Shown here piece by piece: positions 6,424-12,666 of a stretch of 12,666 nucleotides of DNA (positions are counted from its first letter, which is position 1; every line of letters starts with the position of its first letter). The stretch comes from JBBRLA01 sp038231615 (lineage in GTDB: Bacteria; Myxococcota_A; Polyangia; Palsa-1104; JAEUJZ01): NCBI GenBank assembly GCA_038231615.1, contig JBBRLA010000198.1, positions 1 through 12,666 on the forward strand. The letters run 5' to 3'. The translations under genes were made by a program, and so were the position numbers. The notes under the pieces were generated by a model. The model made no database searches. It worked only from the letters and a program-made list of their open reading frames with translations, and was not told the origin of the DNA.

Positions 6424-9321
6424 TCAGTTCGCCGGCGGCGGCAAGATGAGGGGTGGGTCGCCCTGGATTCCGGTCGCCAGGTAGGTGACCGCCTGGGTCT
6501 GCTCGGCTACGATGGCAGGATCCTTGGCATCGAAGATCGCCCCGTGGCTTGCGTTCGGGAAAAAGGTCGAGACGTTGGTCTGCGAGCCGCTGCCCTCCAT
6601 GCTGATCCCCAGGAGATGACCCGCGCCATCCAGCGGCAGCCCCAATTCCAGACCCAGCCGCCGGGTCCACTCATTGGGAATGACCTTGTCCATGCCCGCC
6701 TCCTGCAGGATGACCCGCTTGGGTGGGTAGGTCTTGAGACTGACCAGATCGCTCAATGGCTCCAGGCGCACGTGGCGGGCCATGTTGATCGGGTCCCCCG
6801 GGTCGAGGATCCAGCGCAGGGTCTCGAAAAGCTGGGCCTCCTCCGCGGTGCCCGGCTGCGCCATAAAGTTCATGAGGATCGGTCCCAGCGAGGCGGCGAA
6901 CCCGCCTTGCGGATCGGTGAAGATGTCGACGATGCGACCGCCGCCGACGTTGAGCACCCCGGGCCCCACATCCGGGTTGACGGCCAGGAAATTGGTCCCC
7001 AGGATCGACCCCAGCGACTGCCCCAGGTAGCCAATGTGCTGGTTGTCCAGCGCTGGCAACGTGACGTCGGTGCCAAGCTGCATGACCAGGCCCTGGGCGG
7101 TGGCGTCCTTTATCACTCGCACAAGCTGGGTCTGATCGATGGCATGCTGGCGGAAGTTGTCCCGCGTCGCGAACAGGTTGGCAAAGTTGGTGAAGTCCCG
7201 GTTGGGCCCGAGCGGCATCGTGTTGGGCGCGGGTTGGCCGTCGTCGTTGCGCGGCTGGTAGTCCATGGTGCCGGGCAGCGGCGACGTCCCCGGAGCGGCC
7301 TTCAGGCGCGTGGTGCAGGTGCCGCCCGTGGTGGCGTTGCCGTTGCTGCAGGTGCCTGCCTCGCACTCCGCGTCGGCGCGGCACACCCCCCGCGACCCAT
7401 GGTAGACCACGTCGATGGCGATCATCGTCAGCCCGGCGCCGGCCAGCCCGTTGGCAATGGCCAGGGCGTCGCCGCGCCAGCGGGTCAGGCCGTGCTGCAC
7501 GATGATCACCGGCGAACCGGCGCCCAATACCTTGGCCTTCTTCGGCACGCTCATCAGGAACGGGATCGTCACCTGCGTGCCGGTCGTCGCCGCCATCGCC
7601 GGATCGTTGCTGGAGAAGGGCAAAAGGTTGCCCACCAATTGAAGCGTGGTCATCTTCCCGTTCACCAGGGCGGCCACGTTGGCGAACTGCGCCGGCAGGG
7701 TGGTCACCTTGGTGGTGATGGTCACCGTGGTCGGCACCTGGCCCGCGGCGGGCAGCGCGACGAAGCCCTGCAGCGGCGCCGCCACATTCAGCGTGGTGAA
7801 GATGGTGAACCCGGCAATCTTCGCCGGAGGAATGTTGAAGTCCTGGGTCCCGCTCAGGAGCCCCAGGAGCGGCGCCACCAGTCCACGCAGCCCCTCAAGC
7901 TGCACCGCGCTGGCGTCGGGGATCGAGGAGATGAACGACTTGCCGTTCTTGTCGACCAGCGGCGCCGACTGGGTCAGAAGGACCGTCAGCGGCGACGGAG
8001 TCAGGGGCTGACCCGACTGGTCCTTGATGTCCGTGGTCAGGATCGCCACGTAGCGCACGCCGTCGCGCAGGGCCCGCGTCGGCGAGAGCTGCACCTGGGT
8101 GGAGTAGCCCGCCGGGGCCGTGGCCGAACCGATGGGCAGCAGCACCGGCCTGGCGCTGTAGTCCGGGATGTCCTTCAGCGTGGGCGGCAGGGAAAGTTTG
8201 AACAGGATGGCGTTCTTCTGCAACACCGTCCCCGGGTCCAGCGCCACCGGCGGGCCCGAAGCGCCGCTGGCAGTGTCGATGGGGAAAAGGGTGCTGCCCG
8301 TCGTGGAGAACCCATCGAGCTGGTTCAGCCCCAGCTTGATCGGGGCCTGGGGATCGCCCTTCACGATGGGCAGCGCCACCTTGCCGTTCTGGAGCAGGGT
8401 GTCCGACGGGAAGGGAATCTGCGCTCGCGTGGGGTCGAAGGCCGCGAAGGGCCGGCTGCTGATGGTGAAGCCGAAGGCCAGGACCACGTCGCCGCGGACA
8501 CGGGCGGCGGGCTTGAGCAGCCTGTCCAGCGCCGGCGAAAGCTGGGCGCGCCCGGCTTCGAGCTGCCGCGCCTGATCGTCGGTCAGTCCATCGACGATGG
8601 CGTGGCACGAAGAGTCGGCGAGATTCGGGCAGGTGCAGGCCGAGGTGCTCAGGTCCTGGCATTTGCCGACCAGAGGTGTGGCACTGCGCAGGAAGGCGAA
8701 CGCCTGGTCGGCGATGACCCGCTCGCCGTTTTTGCCACGGACCCCATGCGGCCCGGATTGATCCGTCCAGCTCAGCACCGCCACCACGTAGGTGTGGCCG
8801 ACCTGCCAACGCTGAGCATTGTTGATCGTCAGGTGGCTCGCCAACCCGGTAACCAGGGCCGGCGGCGCCGCCGCCGCGGGCAACACCTTGCCAGTGGTGG
8901 CATCCAGGACGAACACCCCCTCGCTCAGCGAGGCCGGGTCCAGGTCGCCGGAGAAAGCGGCGTTGACCGACGTGTCTGGGGGATAGCCGTCGAGGCTGCG
9001 CAGGTAGTCGTTGAAGACCTTCAGCGCCGGGGTCGGTCCACCCGCCATGGCCGGGGTCTCGCCGGGGTCCACCGGGACCCGCAGCTTGCCGCCCACGCGG
9101 ATCAGATCCGTGGGCGTCGGCACGTTTGGCGGGGACGAGGCCGGATTGAAGAAGGCGACGATGCCCTGATCGGCGGGACCGTTCTGGACATCGGCGACGC
9201 ACGACCCCAAAGCAAGGGCGCCAAGGACCGAAAGTCCGACCACCCAACCTGGCTGTTTTCGCGACCCAGCACCTGATGTCCGACGATCCAGCGGGTCCGA
9301 TTTGCATGCCTTTATGGCCAT
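6424..9321 (-). CDS. Predicted surface lipoprotein lipase, Pla-1/cef/VolA-like
   Basis: 965 aa. A signal peptide with hydrophobic core at about 26-38 ends in lipobox Leu38-Gly-Ser-Cys41, so the protein should be lipid-anchored. The N-terminal half has the NVPTPTDL (66-73) and IPFPSDTLL (302-310) motifs that resemble the Pro-Phe-Pro-Asn-Asp signature of the bacterial virulence-factor lipase N-terminal domain. The C-terminal half is an alpha/beta hydrolase: VIIVQHGL (oxyanion region, 605-612), nucleophile Ser769 in GQSLG, likely Asp878 in EAGMDKVIPNE and His926 in NASHGAIF. NLFATRDNFRQ (716-726) is also typical. Two Cys-rich stretches (221-239 and 647-669) may form disulfides outside the cell. 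Members of this type, such as Vibrio VolA, cleave (lyso)phospholipids. The start has AAGGA 8 nt upstream. Being followed directly by a fadL-like gene supports release and uptake of fatty acids; exact substrate and surface exposure are inferred. Confidence 0.88.
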   Translation of the reverse strand: MAIKACKSDPLDRRTSGAGSRKQPGWVVGLSVLGALALGSCVADVQNGPADQGIVAFFNPASSPPNVPTPTDLIRVGGKLRVPVDPGETPAMAGGPTPALKVFNDYLRSLDGYPPDTSVNAAFSGDLDPASLSEGVFVLDATTGKVLPAAAAPPALVTGLASHLTINNAQRWQVGHTYVVAVLSWTDQSGPHGVRGKNGERVIADQAFAFLRSATPLVGKCQDLSTSACTCPNLADSSCHAIVDGLTDDQARQLEAGRAQLSPALDRLLKPAARVRGDVVLAFGFTISSRPFAAFDPTRAQIPFPSDTLLQNGKVALPIVKGDPQAPIKLGLNQLDGFSTTGSTLFPIDTASGASGPPVALDPGTVLQKNAILFKLSLPPTLKDIPDYSARPVLLPIGSATAPAGYSTQVQLSPTRALRDGVRYVAILTTDIKDQSGQPLTPSPLTVLLTQSAPLVDKNGKSFISSIPDASAVQLEGLRGLVAPLLGLLSGTQDFNIPPAKIAGFTIFTTLNVAAPLQGFVALPAAGQVPTTVTITTKVTTLPAQFANVAALVNGKMTTLQLVGNLLPFSSNDPAMAATTGTQVTIPFLMSVPKKAKVLGAGSPVIIVQHGLTRWRGDALAIANGLAGAGLTMIAIDVVYHGSRGVCRADAECEAGTCSNGNATTGGTCTTRLKAAPGTSPLPGTMDYQPRNDDGQPAPNTMPLGPNRDFTNFANLFATRDNFRQHAIDQTQLVRVIKDATAQGLVMQLGTDVTLPALDNQHIGYLGQSLGSILGTNFLAVNPDVGPGVLNVGGGRIVDIFTDPQGGFAASLGPILMNFMAQPGTAEEAQLFETLRWILDPGDPINMARHVRLEPLSDLVSLKTYPPKRVILQEAGMDKVIPNEWTRRLGLELGLPLDGAGHLLGISMEGSGSQTNVSTFFPNASHGAIFDAKDPAIVAEQTQAVTYLATGIQGDPPLILPPPAN

Positions 9322-9357
9322 GGGGGCAATCCTTTCTTCACTTTAGATGCTCTTGAC

Positions 9358-9387
9358 CTTGTACGCCCCGATGCGTTCAAGCGTCAA
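9358..9387 (-). promoter_or_regulatory. Candidate sigma70-like promoter for lipase-fadL
   Basis: On the minus strand TTGACG (9387-9382) and TACAAG (9363-9358) are separated by 18 bp and lie 37-66 bp ahead of the lipase ATG. The -35 matches five of six consensus positions, the -10 four of six. It lies in the only sizeable gap upstream of the lipase. In GC-rich DNA such a match is only suggestive. Confidence 0.35.
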
Positions 9388-9416
9388 GCCAATCATAATC
9401 CACCGAGCGGAAGCAG

Positions 9417-9432
9417 AATCGCGCGCGCGATT
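9417..9432. promoter_or_regulatory. 16-bp perfect palindrome, possible operator
   Basis: AATCGCGCGCGCGATT is a perfect palindrome in the 162-bp gap between the PilZ-like gene and the lipase, about 30 bp upstream of the candidate -35. A second 10-bp palindrome, ATCGATCGAT, follows at 9434-9443. Together they could bind a dimeric regulator of the lipase-fadL unit or form a weak hairpin after the PilZ-like gene. No T-run is present, so a classic terminator is unlikely. Function is not shown by sequence. Confidence 0.3.
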
Positions 9433-9483
9433 AATCGATCGATAATGATGATGAAGGGCTGGAGGACCCAGGGCAAGGGAAGA

Positions 9484-9918
9484 TCAGGGGCTCCGATGCA
9501 GGAAACTACGCAGGCGTTCATCCACATCCGGTGAGCGCTCGCCGAAGCGCAGGCCCGTGGTCCGCAGGCGGGCCCCTTGGGGGCGATCGAAGACCACCTC
9601 GGCGCAAAGTTCGACCAGGGCGCCGCCATCGGGGAGTTGGAAGGCCACCTGCACCGGGGTGCTCGGCGTCAGCCCGGCCGCGTAGGCGTTGCCATCTTCG
9701 GGACCCGTGCAGCGGCTCACCTGCATACCGGTCAACCCCAGGTTGGCCGACAGGGCCACCTGCAAGGAGACCGGGCTGCCCAGCCGGTGCCGGACGGCGG
9801 CCACAAAGGGAAGGCGGCGGCAGCCACGACGTTCGCCCGGGGCGCGGCGGCGGTCGCTGCGGTCCTCCCATGCCGACACGGACACGATAGCGGGTTCCAC
9901 GGCTGTCGTCCTGTTCAT
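9484..9918 (-). CDS. PilZ-like (c-di-GMP binding) domain protein
   Basis: 144 aa, soluble. RRGCRRLPF (30-38) has the Arg-x3-Arg element that leads into PilZ domains, and ANLGLTGM (58-65) stands where the Asp/Asn-x-Ser-x-x-Gly element lies; the usual Ser is Gly here, so the second motif is slightly degenerate. A strand-rich region follows (VQVAFQLPDGG, AEVVFDRPQ, TGLRFGE) and a C-terminal helix DVDERLRSFL, the usual PilZ ending. PilZ proteins bind cyclic di-GMP and alter motility, polysaccharide or secretion; the partner is unknown. ATG 9918 was chosen; a TTG 36 nt earlier (9954) is possible but both have weak ribosome-binding sites. It lies 58 nt after the Uma2-like gene and 162 nt before the lipase. 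Whether it still binds c-di-GMP is uncertain. Confidence 0.72.
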   Translation of the reverse strand: MNRTTAVEPAIVSVSAWEDRSDRRRAPGERRGCRRLPFVAAVRHRLGSPVSLQVALSANLGLTGMQVSRCTGPEDGNAYAAGLTPSTPVQVAFQLPDGGALVELCAEVVFDRPQGARLRTTGLRFGERSPDVDERLRSFLHRSP

Positions 9919-9976
9919 GTAGGCAATCGTAAGATAAAACGGTCGGGGTTGCAAGGCCTGATCGGGCGAGTGCGGC

Positions 9977-10918
9977 TCAGGGCGAGAAGATGTCTCGCGG
10001 CGTGGCGGCGCGGGCGGCTTGCCGCGCCCACTGCTTCAGGGTAGCCAGGACCTCGCAGGCGGCGACGCGGGCGGTGATGTCCTGGGTGAGAGCGAAGCCG
10101 CGCGACTCGATCACGTCCAAGAGCATCTCCCGGGCTTGCGCCAGCCGGCCCTCTTCCAAACCGGCCTTGTGGCCAGCCTGGACCCCGGCCTTGCGGCCTT
10201 CCTTGCGGCCTTCCTTGCGGCCTTCCTTGTGGCCTTCCTGGCGTTCGTCCTGCCGGATCTGGTGGATGGCGCGGTTGCCCTTGGCATCCAGGGCGCCCAC
10301 CACGGCGTCATCGGCGGCGGCGGCATCCAGGATGGCGCGGCACAAGAGCGGTCGCACCAGCGCCGGGTCTTCGATCTGGCTGTCCAGCGGCACAAGCACC
10401 CAGGCGCCCCGCCACTCCTTGACCTCGCCGGTCTTGACAAAGATGGCGAAGACGCGGCGCACGCCTCGGGCCATCATCTCTTCGGCCTGGGTGGTGACCC
10501 CTTTGGGTCCGGTCAGCGGCTGCTCATTGACCACCTCGAAGGCCAGCTCTTCCAGATAGCGCTTGCCCGTCTTGGCGTTGATGCCCGCCCGACGCACGCA
10601 GGTGTCGGGGGCGAAGTCGGAACCGGGGCCGAAGCGGGTCAGCATGTCCGTCGAAGCGATGTACCCGTTGGCGACATAGGCCCGAACCAAATAGTCGAGC
10701 TGGCAGTGGGGATCGCCATGCTCGGGGTTGGCCGCCATGGTGGTCATTCGGTGCCCCCGGATCACCTCGTCCCGGCTGACCTCGGGCTGCACCAGGTGGT
10801 CATCCAGCGCCGGCCAGGGGGCCGTCGTTTCATCAGCGCCGGGGCAGCGCAGCGGCGTGGAAGCAGACGAGGCGGAGGCACCCGGGGCGAGCATGTAGGG
10901 CGTAAAGCGGTGCGCCAT
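9977..10918 (-). CDS. Uma2-like protein (PD-(D/E)XK nuclease fold) with charged repeat tail
   Basis: 313 aa. The core has GSDFAPDTCVRR with Asp105 and ELAFEVVNEQ with Glu128, separated by a short loop, followed by MMARGVRRVFAIFVKTGEVKEW. This resembles the Uma2 group of PD-(D/E)XK-fold proteins, where a Pro-Asp and a Glu-Val-x motif form the metal site. Many genomes of multicellular or complex bacteria carry large Uma2 families of unknown role. Residues about 227-258 are a Glu-Gly-x-Lys repeat tail (EGHKEGRKEGRKEGRKAG) coded by 12-bp DNA repeats, then a helical end. ATG 10918 gives an N-terminus just before a low-complexity stretch; GTG 10954 in frame would leave only 4 nt after the upstream stop. 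Neither has a clear ribosome-binding site. Nuclease activity is not established. Confidence 0.75.
   Translation of the reverse strand: MAHRFTPYMLAPGASASSASTPLRCPGADETTAPWPALDDHLVQPEVSRDEVIRGHRMTTMAANPEHGDPHCQLDYLVRAYVANGYIASTDMLTRFGPGSDFAPDTCVRRAGINAKTGKRYLEELAFEVVNEQPLTGPKGVTTQAEEMMARGVRRVFAIFVKTGEVKEWRGAWVLVPLDSQIEDPALVRPLLCRAILDAAAADDAVVGALDAKGNRAIHQIRQDERQEGHKEGRKEGRKEGRKAGVQAGHKAGLEEGRLAQAREMLLDVIESRGFALTQDITARVAACEVLATLKQWARQAARAATPRDIFSP
10191..10238 (-). repeat. 12-bp tandem repeats coding the Glu-Gly-Arg-Lys tail
   Basis: Four consecutive 12-bp units (TTGCGGCCTTCC on the plus strand), the last with one change, encode repeated Lys-Glu-Gly-Arg in the Uma2-like protein. The unit length preserves frame, so copy number can drift without breaking the gene. 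Confidence 0.85.
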
Positions 10919-10958
10919 GGCCCAAAGGTACCAGATGGGGCGCAAGCGGGCCACTCAA

Positions 10959-12014
10959 TCAAAAGTCGGTCGGCGAGGCGCAGTTCCGCGGGCAGGTGTC
11001 CACGTTGACAGTCCCCTTGCCCATCGTGACCGCGTAGCGCATGCCGTCGGTGGCCACGGTCACGGTCCCATTCACGTCGGTGCGCAGCCAGTGCGCATTG
11101 CTGGCCTTCAGCTTGCCGAGGGTCTGGCAGTGGGGGTGGCCGTAGCTGTTGCCCGCGCCCATGCTCATCAGGGCGTACTGCGGCTGCACCGCTTTCAGAT
11201 ACGTGGCGCCCGTGGCGTTGCAGCTCCCGTGATGTCCCAGCTTCATCACCGTGCTGCGCAGCGCCGCCCCCTGATTCATCCACGTCGCCTTCTCCGCCAG
11301 CGTCTCCGAGTCGCCCTCCAGCAACAGGGAAAACTTGCCAAAGCGCATGCGCACGACCACCGAGGTGTTGTTGATGCCCTCGGATTCGTTGCCGGTGAGC
11401 GAGAGAAGCGTGGGATAGGCCGACAGAACGCTGATGTCCACCGCCGGGTCCATCCTCATGGGCGTCACCGGCATATCCCGCGCCACCGCCTGATAGCGGC
11501 AGCCAGCCTTGGTCAGGAAATCGCGATACCCCTGAAAGCCCATGCGGTCGAAGCCCGGGTCGAACACCCGCGGCACGCAATCCTGCGGCAGCCGGTCCAG
11601 CGTCAACAGGAGCCCGTTGACGTGGTCCGCATGCGCATGGGTCAGCATGACGTAGTCCAGCGTGGCCAGGCCCTGTGCCGTCAGGTAGGCGTCATAGGCA
11701 TTGCCCGTCGCGCTGCCCGGCCCGCCATCCAGCGCCAGCACCCGGCCGCTCGGCAGCTGCACCACCAGCCCGTCGCCCTGCCCCACGTCCACCAGGGTGA
11801 TGCGCAGCCGCGGCAGGCCCAGCTCGCCCTCGCTGCCGACCAGCACCGCATCGTCACCCGGCGAAAGGTCCGGGGCCGGCGAAAGGTCCGGCGCCGGCGA
11901 AAGGTCCGGCGTCGACCCCAGATCCAGCATGCCGTCGTCCGGTGAGCAGCCCGAGAGACAAGACGAGAGGCAAAAAAGCATCGCGGATGCGCTAAGCGCA
12001 GAGCGGAACAACAT
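10959..12014 (-). CDS. Lipoprotein with ComEC-like metallo-beta-lactamase domain
   Basis: 351 aa. The signal sequence MLFRSALSASAMLFCLSSC runs into a lipobox Leu20-Ser-Gly-Cys23, followed by a Pro-Asp-Leu-Ser repeat linker (about 36-52). The rest is a complete ComEC/Rec2-type metallo-beta-lactamase fold: VDVGQGDG (75-82), DGGPG with Asp96, THAHADH with His126, His128, Asp130 and His131, LLEGDSE with Asp235, KLGHHGS with His261-262, and YGHPH at 292-296. In ComEC this domain sits at the end of a membrane DNA-uptake channel; here no channel is fused or adjacent, so it is a free-standing, exported hydrolase, perhaps acting on nucleic acid or another phosphodiester outside the cytoplasm. ATG 12014 has AGGAAG 6 nt upstream and gives a normal signal peptide; the frame is open to 12107 but a longer start would bury the signal. 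The extra Cys pairs near the C-terminus fit an exported protein. Confidence 0.87.
   Translation of the reverse strand: MLFRSALSASAMLFCLSSCLSGCSPDDGMLDLGSTPDLSPAPDLSPAPDLSPGDDAVLVGSEGELGLPRLRITLVDVGQGDGLVVQLPSGRVLALDGGPGSATGNAYDAYLTAQGLATLDYVMLTHAHADHVNGLLLTLDRLPQDCVPRVFDPGFDRMGFQGYRDFLTKAGCRYQAVARDMPVTPMRMDPAVDISVLSAYPTLLSLTGNESEGINNTSVVVRMRFGKFSLLLEGDSETLAEKATWMNQGAALRSTVMKLGHHGSCNATGATYLKAVQPQYALMSMGAGNSYGHPHCQTLGKLKASNAHWLRTDVNGTVTVATDGMRYAVTMGKGTVNVDTCPRNCASPTDF
11860..11913 (-). repeat. 18-bp tandem repeat coding a Pro-Asp-Leu-Ser linker
   Basis: Three 18-bp units beginning GGCGAAAGGTCCGG (plus strand) lie end to end and encode repeated Pro-(Ala/Gly/Thr)-Pro-Asp-Leu-Ser directly after the lipobox region of the metallo-beta-lactamase lipoprotein. 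It is a flexible tether between the lipid anchor and the catalytic domain. Confidence 0.85.
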
Positions 12015-12058
12015 GGCGCACTTCCTGAAGCAGAGGATCGCGGTCGTCACCATACGTC

Positions 12059-12169
12059 CCGGCGCGGCCAAAGACAAGAGATTCCAGCACGCCCCCGCCG
12101 TGCCCATCCCCGCGCGGCCAAAGACAACACGTTACAAGAGGTGGGTCCCCAGCACGCCGTGCCCGTCCC
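12059..12169. repeat. Imperfect direct duplication ahead of the lipoprotein gene
   Basis: Two copies (about 12059-12108 and 12109-12169) share an exact 16-mer GCGCGGCCAAAGACAA (12062-12077 and 12112-12127), then CCAGCACGC and GCCGTGCCC in the same order; the second copy is about 10 bp longer. The spacing of the exact cores is 50 bp. It may be a duplicated regulatory site or a remnant of a dispersed repeat. Confidence 0.6.
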
Positions 12170-12252
12170 GCCGCCATCGTGACGCTCATGACGGGTTCCC
12201 GTCCGCGGCGGATCTGGGCCGGGGTCGTGTTCCTTTTGACCTACTTCTCGCA

Positions 12253-12483
12253 GCCCAGGAAGGCTTTGGTTCTGGGCAGGGTGGCTCTTGTTTCATGCAA
12301 CGAGGCTTCGGCGCTGGGCAGGAAGGCTTTGGTGCTGGGCAGGGAGGCTCTTGTTTCATGCAACGAGGCTTCGGCGCCATGCAGCGAGGCTCTGCCGCCA
12401 TGCAGCGAGGCTCTGCCGCCATGCAGCGAGGCTTCGGCGCCATGCAGCGAGGCTTCGGCGCCATGCAACGAGGCTCTGCCGCC
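12253..12483. repeat. Eleven-unit 21-bp tandem repeat array
   Basis: Units of exactly 21 bp start at 12253, 12274, 12295, 12316, 12337, 12358, 12379, 12400, 12421, 12442 and 12463. Three unit types occur: G (GGGCAGGAAGGCTTTGG...), H (GGGCAGGG.GGCTCTTG...) and A (ATGCARCGAGGCT...). The first six units are G-H-A twice, a 63-bp higher-order duplication; the last five are A-type and alternate between CTCTGCCGCC and CTTCGGCGCC endings. There are no spacers, so it is not a CRISPR array. Confidence 0.93.
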
Positions 12484-12525
12484 ATGTAAACCAGGGTCCG
12501 GGGAGCTTTCCTTCAGCTTTCGGGA

Positions 12526-12537
12526 CCTGAATTCAGG
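12526..12537. other. 12-bp perfect palindrome
   Basis: CCTGAATTCAGG is a perfect palindrome located between the 21-bp array and the long stem-loop. It is one of three palindromic elements packed into the 140 bp between the direct and inverted 21-bp repeats. Function unknown. Confidence 0.55.
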
Positions 12538-12545
12538 CATCCCCA

Positions 12546-12583
12546 ATGCTCACGGTGAGCTTTCGGAAGCTCACCGTGAGCAT
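12546..12583. other. Strong stem-loop (17-bp perfect stem, 4-nt loop)
   Basis: ATGCTCACGGTGAGCTT (12546-12562) pairs perfectly with AAGCTCACCGTGAGCAT (12567-12583) around the loop TCGG. No T-run follows on either strand, so it is not a standard intrinsic terminator, though it may still stop or protect a transcript from beyond the window. A further short stem, GGCAAAGC/GCTTTGCC, lies at 12605-12622. Its place between inverted 21-bp repeat copies suggests that it is part of a repeat element. Confidence 0.8.
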
Positions 12584-12623
12584 GCTGGTGTTCAATCGAA
12601 GCTCGGCAAAGCACGCTTTGCCT

Positions 12624-12665
12624 GGCGGCAGAGCTTCACTGCCTGGCGCAAGGGCCTCACTGCAT
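12624..12665. repeat. Two inverted, diverged copies of the 21-bp repeat
   Basis: The reverse complements of 12624-12644 and 12645-12665 match the A-type 21-bp unit at 18 and 17 of 21 positions. They are end to end and lie in opposite orientation to the main array at 12253-12483. The window ends here, so the inverted array may continue. Confidence 0.7.
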
Positions 12666-12666
12666 G

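Larger units (their letters stand above)
12015..12666. other. Gene-free, repeat-rich stretch upstream of the metallo-beta-lactamase lipoprotein
   Basis: No convincing gene was found in these 652 bases. The part next to the lipoprotein holds an imperfect duplication (12059-12169), the middle holds eleven 21-bp units, and the distal part holds palindromes and two inverted repeat copies. Several frames on both strands stay open through the 21-bp array simply because the unit is divisible by three. No credible promoter was picked out for the lipoprotein gene, although it must lie here unless transcription enters from beyond the window. Confidence 0.6.

Noticed and set aside
5914..9276. A very long open frame (over 1100 codons) on the plus strand opposite the lipase and part of the channel gene
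   Set aside because: It is rich in Arg, Gly, His and Gln without domains, which is typical of antisense frames in GC-rich DNA; the minus-strand genes beneath it have clear signal peptides and catalytic motifs.
12085..12110. Possible sigma54 promoter (GGGCACGG...GTGC on the minus strand)
   Set aside because: The spacing and the -12 element do not fit the TGGCAC-N5-TTGC pattern in either copy of the duplication.
12253..12483. CRISPR-like array
   Set aside because: The 21-bp units are contiguous with no unique spacers, and no cas genes are present.
12186..12546. Small minus-strand and plus-strand proteins of seven-residue repeats (such as APKPRCM or AEASLHG)
   Set aside because: Three or more frames stay open through the 21-bp array because its unit is divisible by three; there is no ribosome-binding site or non-repeat domain.
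12546..12583. Intrinsic terminator
   Set aside because: The stem is strong but neither strand has a following T-run.

Overview
This is a GC-rich, tightly packed stretch of a Gram-negative bacterium. All ten supported protein genes lie on the minus strand, so transcription runs from high to low coordinates. Outer-membrane and lipoprotein genes show a diderm. The Uma2-type protein with a Glu-Gly-Arg-Lys tail, the abundant hybrid kinases with stand-alone receivers, and the Cys-rich lipoprotein inserts fit Myxococcota or a related deltaproteobacterial lineage best. That placement is an inference from style, not from a marker gene. No tRNA, rRNA, transposase, integrase or CRISPR array was seen.

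Layout in order of transcription: (a) 12666-12015, gene-free DNA rich in repeats: eleven 21-bp tandem units, two diverged inverted copies, and a 17-bp perfect stem-loop between them; (b) 12014-10959, a predicted lipoprotein carrying a complete ComEC-like metallo-beta-lactamase domain; (c) 10918-9977, a Uma2-like PD-(D/E)XK-fold protein; (d) 9918-9484, a small PilZ-like protein; (e) 9321-6424, a 965-aa predicted lipoprotein lipase of the Pla-1/cef/VolA type, followed after a very short gap by (f) 6399-4903, a FadL/OmpP1/TodX outer-membrane channel; (g) 4754 to 1, five signalling genes: an RsbRD-like sensor kinase, a CheY-like receiver, a PAS hybrid kinase with two receivers, another CheY-like receiver, and a DHp-like/receiver protein that runs off the window. 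Several of these overlap by 4 nt.

The clearest functional unit is lipase plus FadL: a surface lipase would release fatty acids from external lipids and the channel would import them. The downstream phosphorelay could sense or respond to this process, but only position suggests so. PilZ upstream suggests c-di-GMP input nearby.

The most unusual feature is a family of 33-bp repeats forming two arrays in opposite orientation at the two ends of the fadL-like gene. One array adds exactly 30 in-frame residues to the N-region of the channel's signal peptide. The other supplies its last residues and stop codon and fills part of the gap before the sensor kinase. A second, 21-bp repeat family at the window's high-coordinate end also has inverted copies, around a strong hairpin. 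Both families have units that are multiples of 3 bp.
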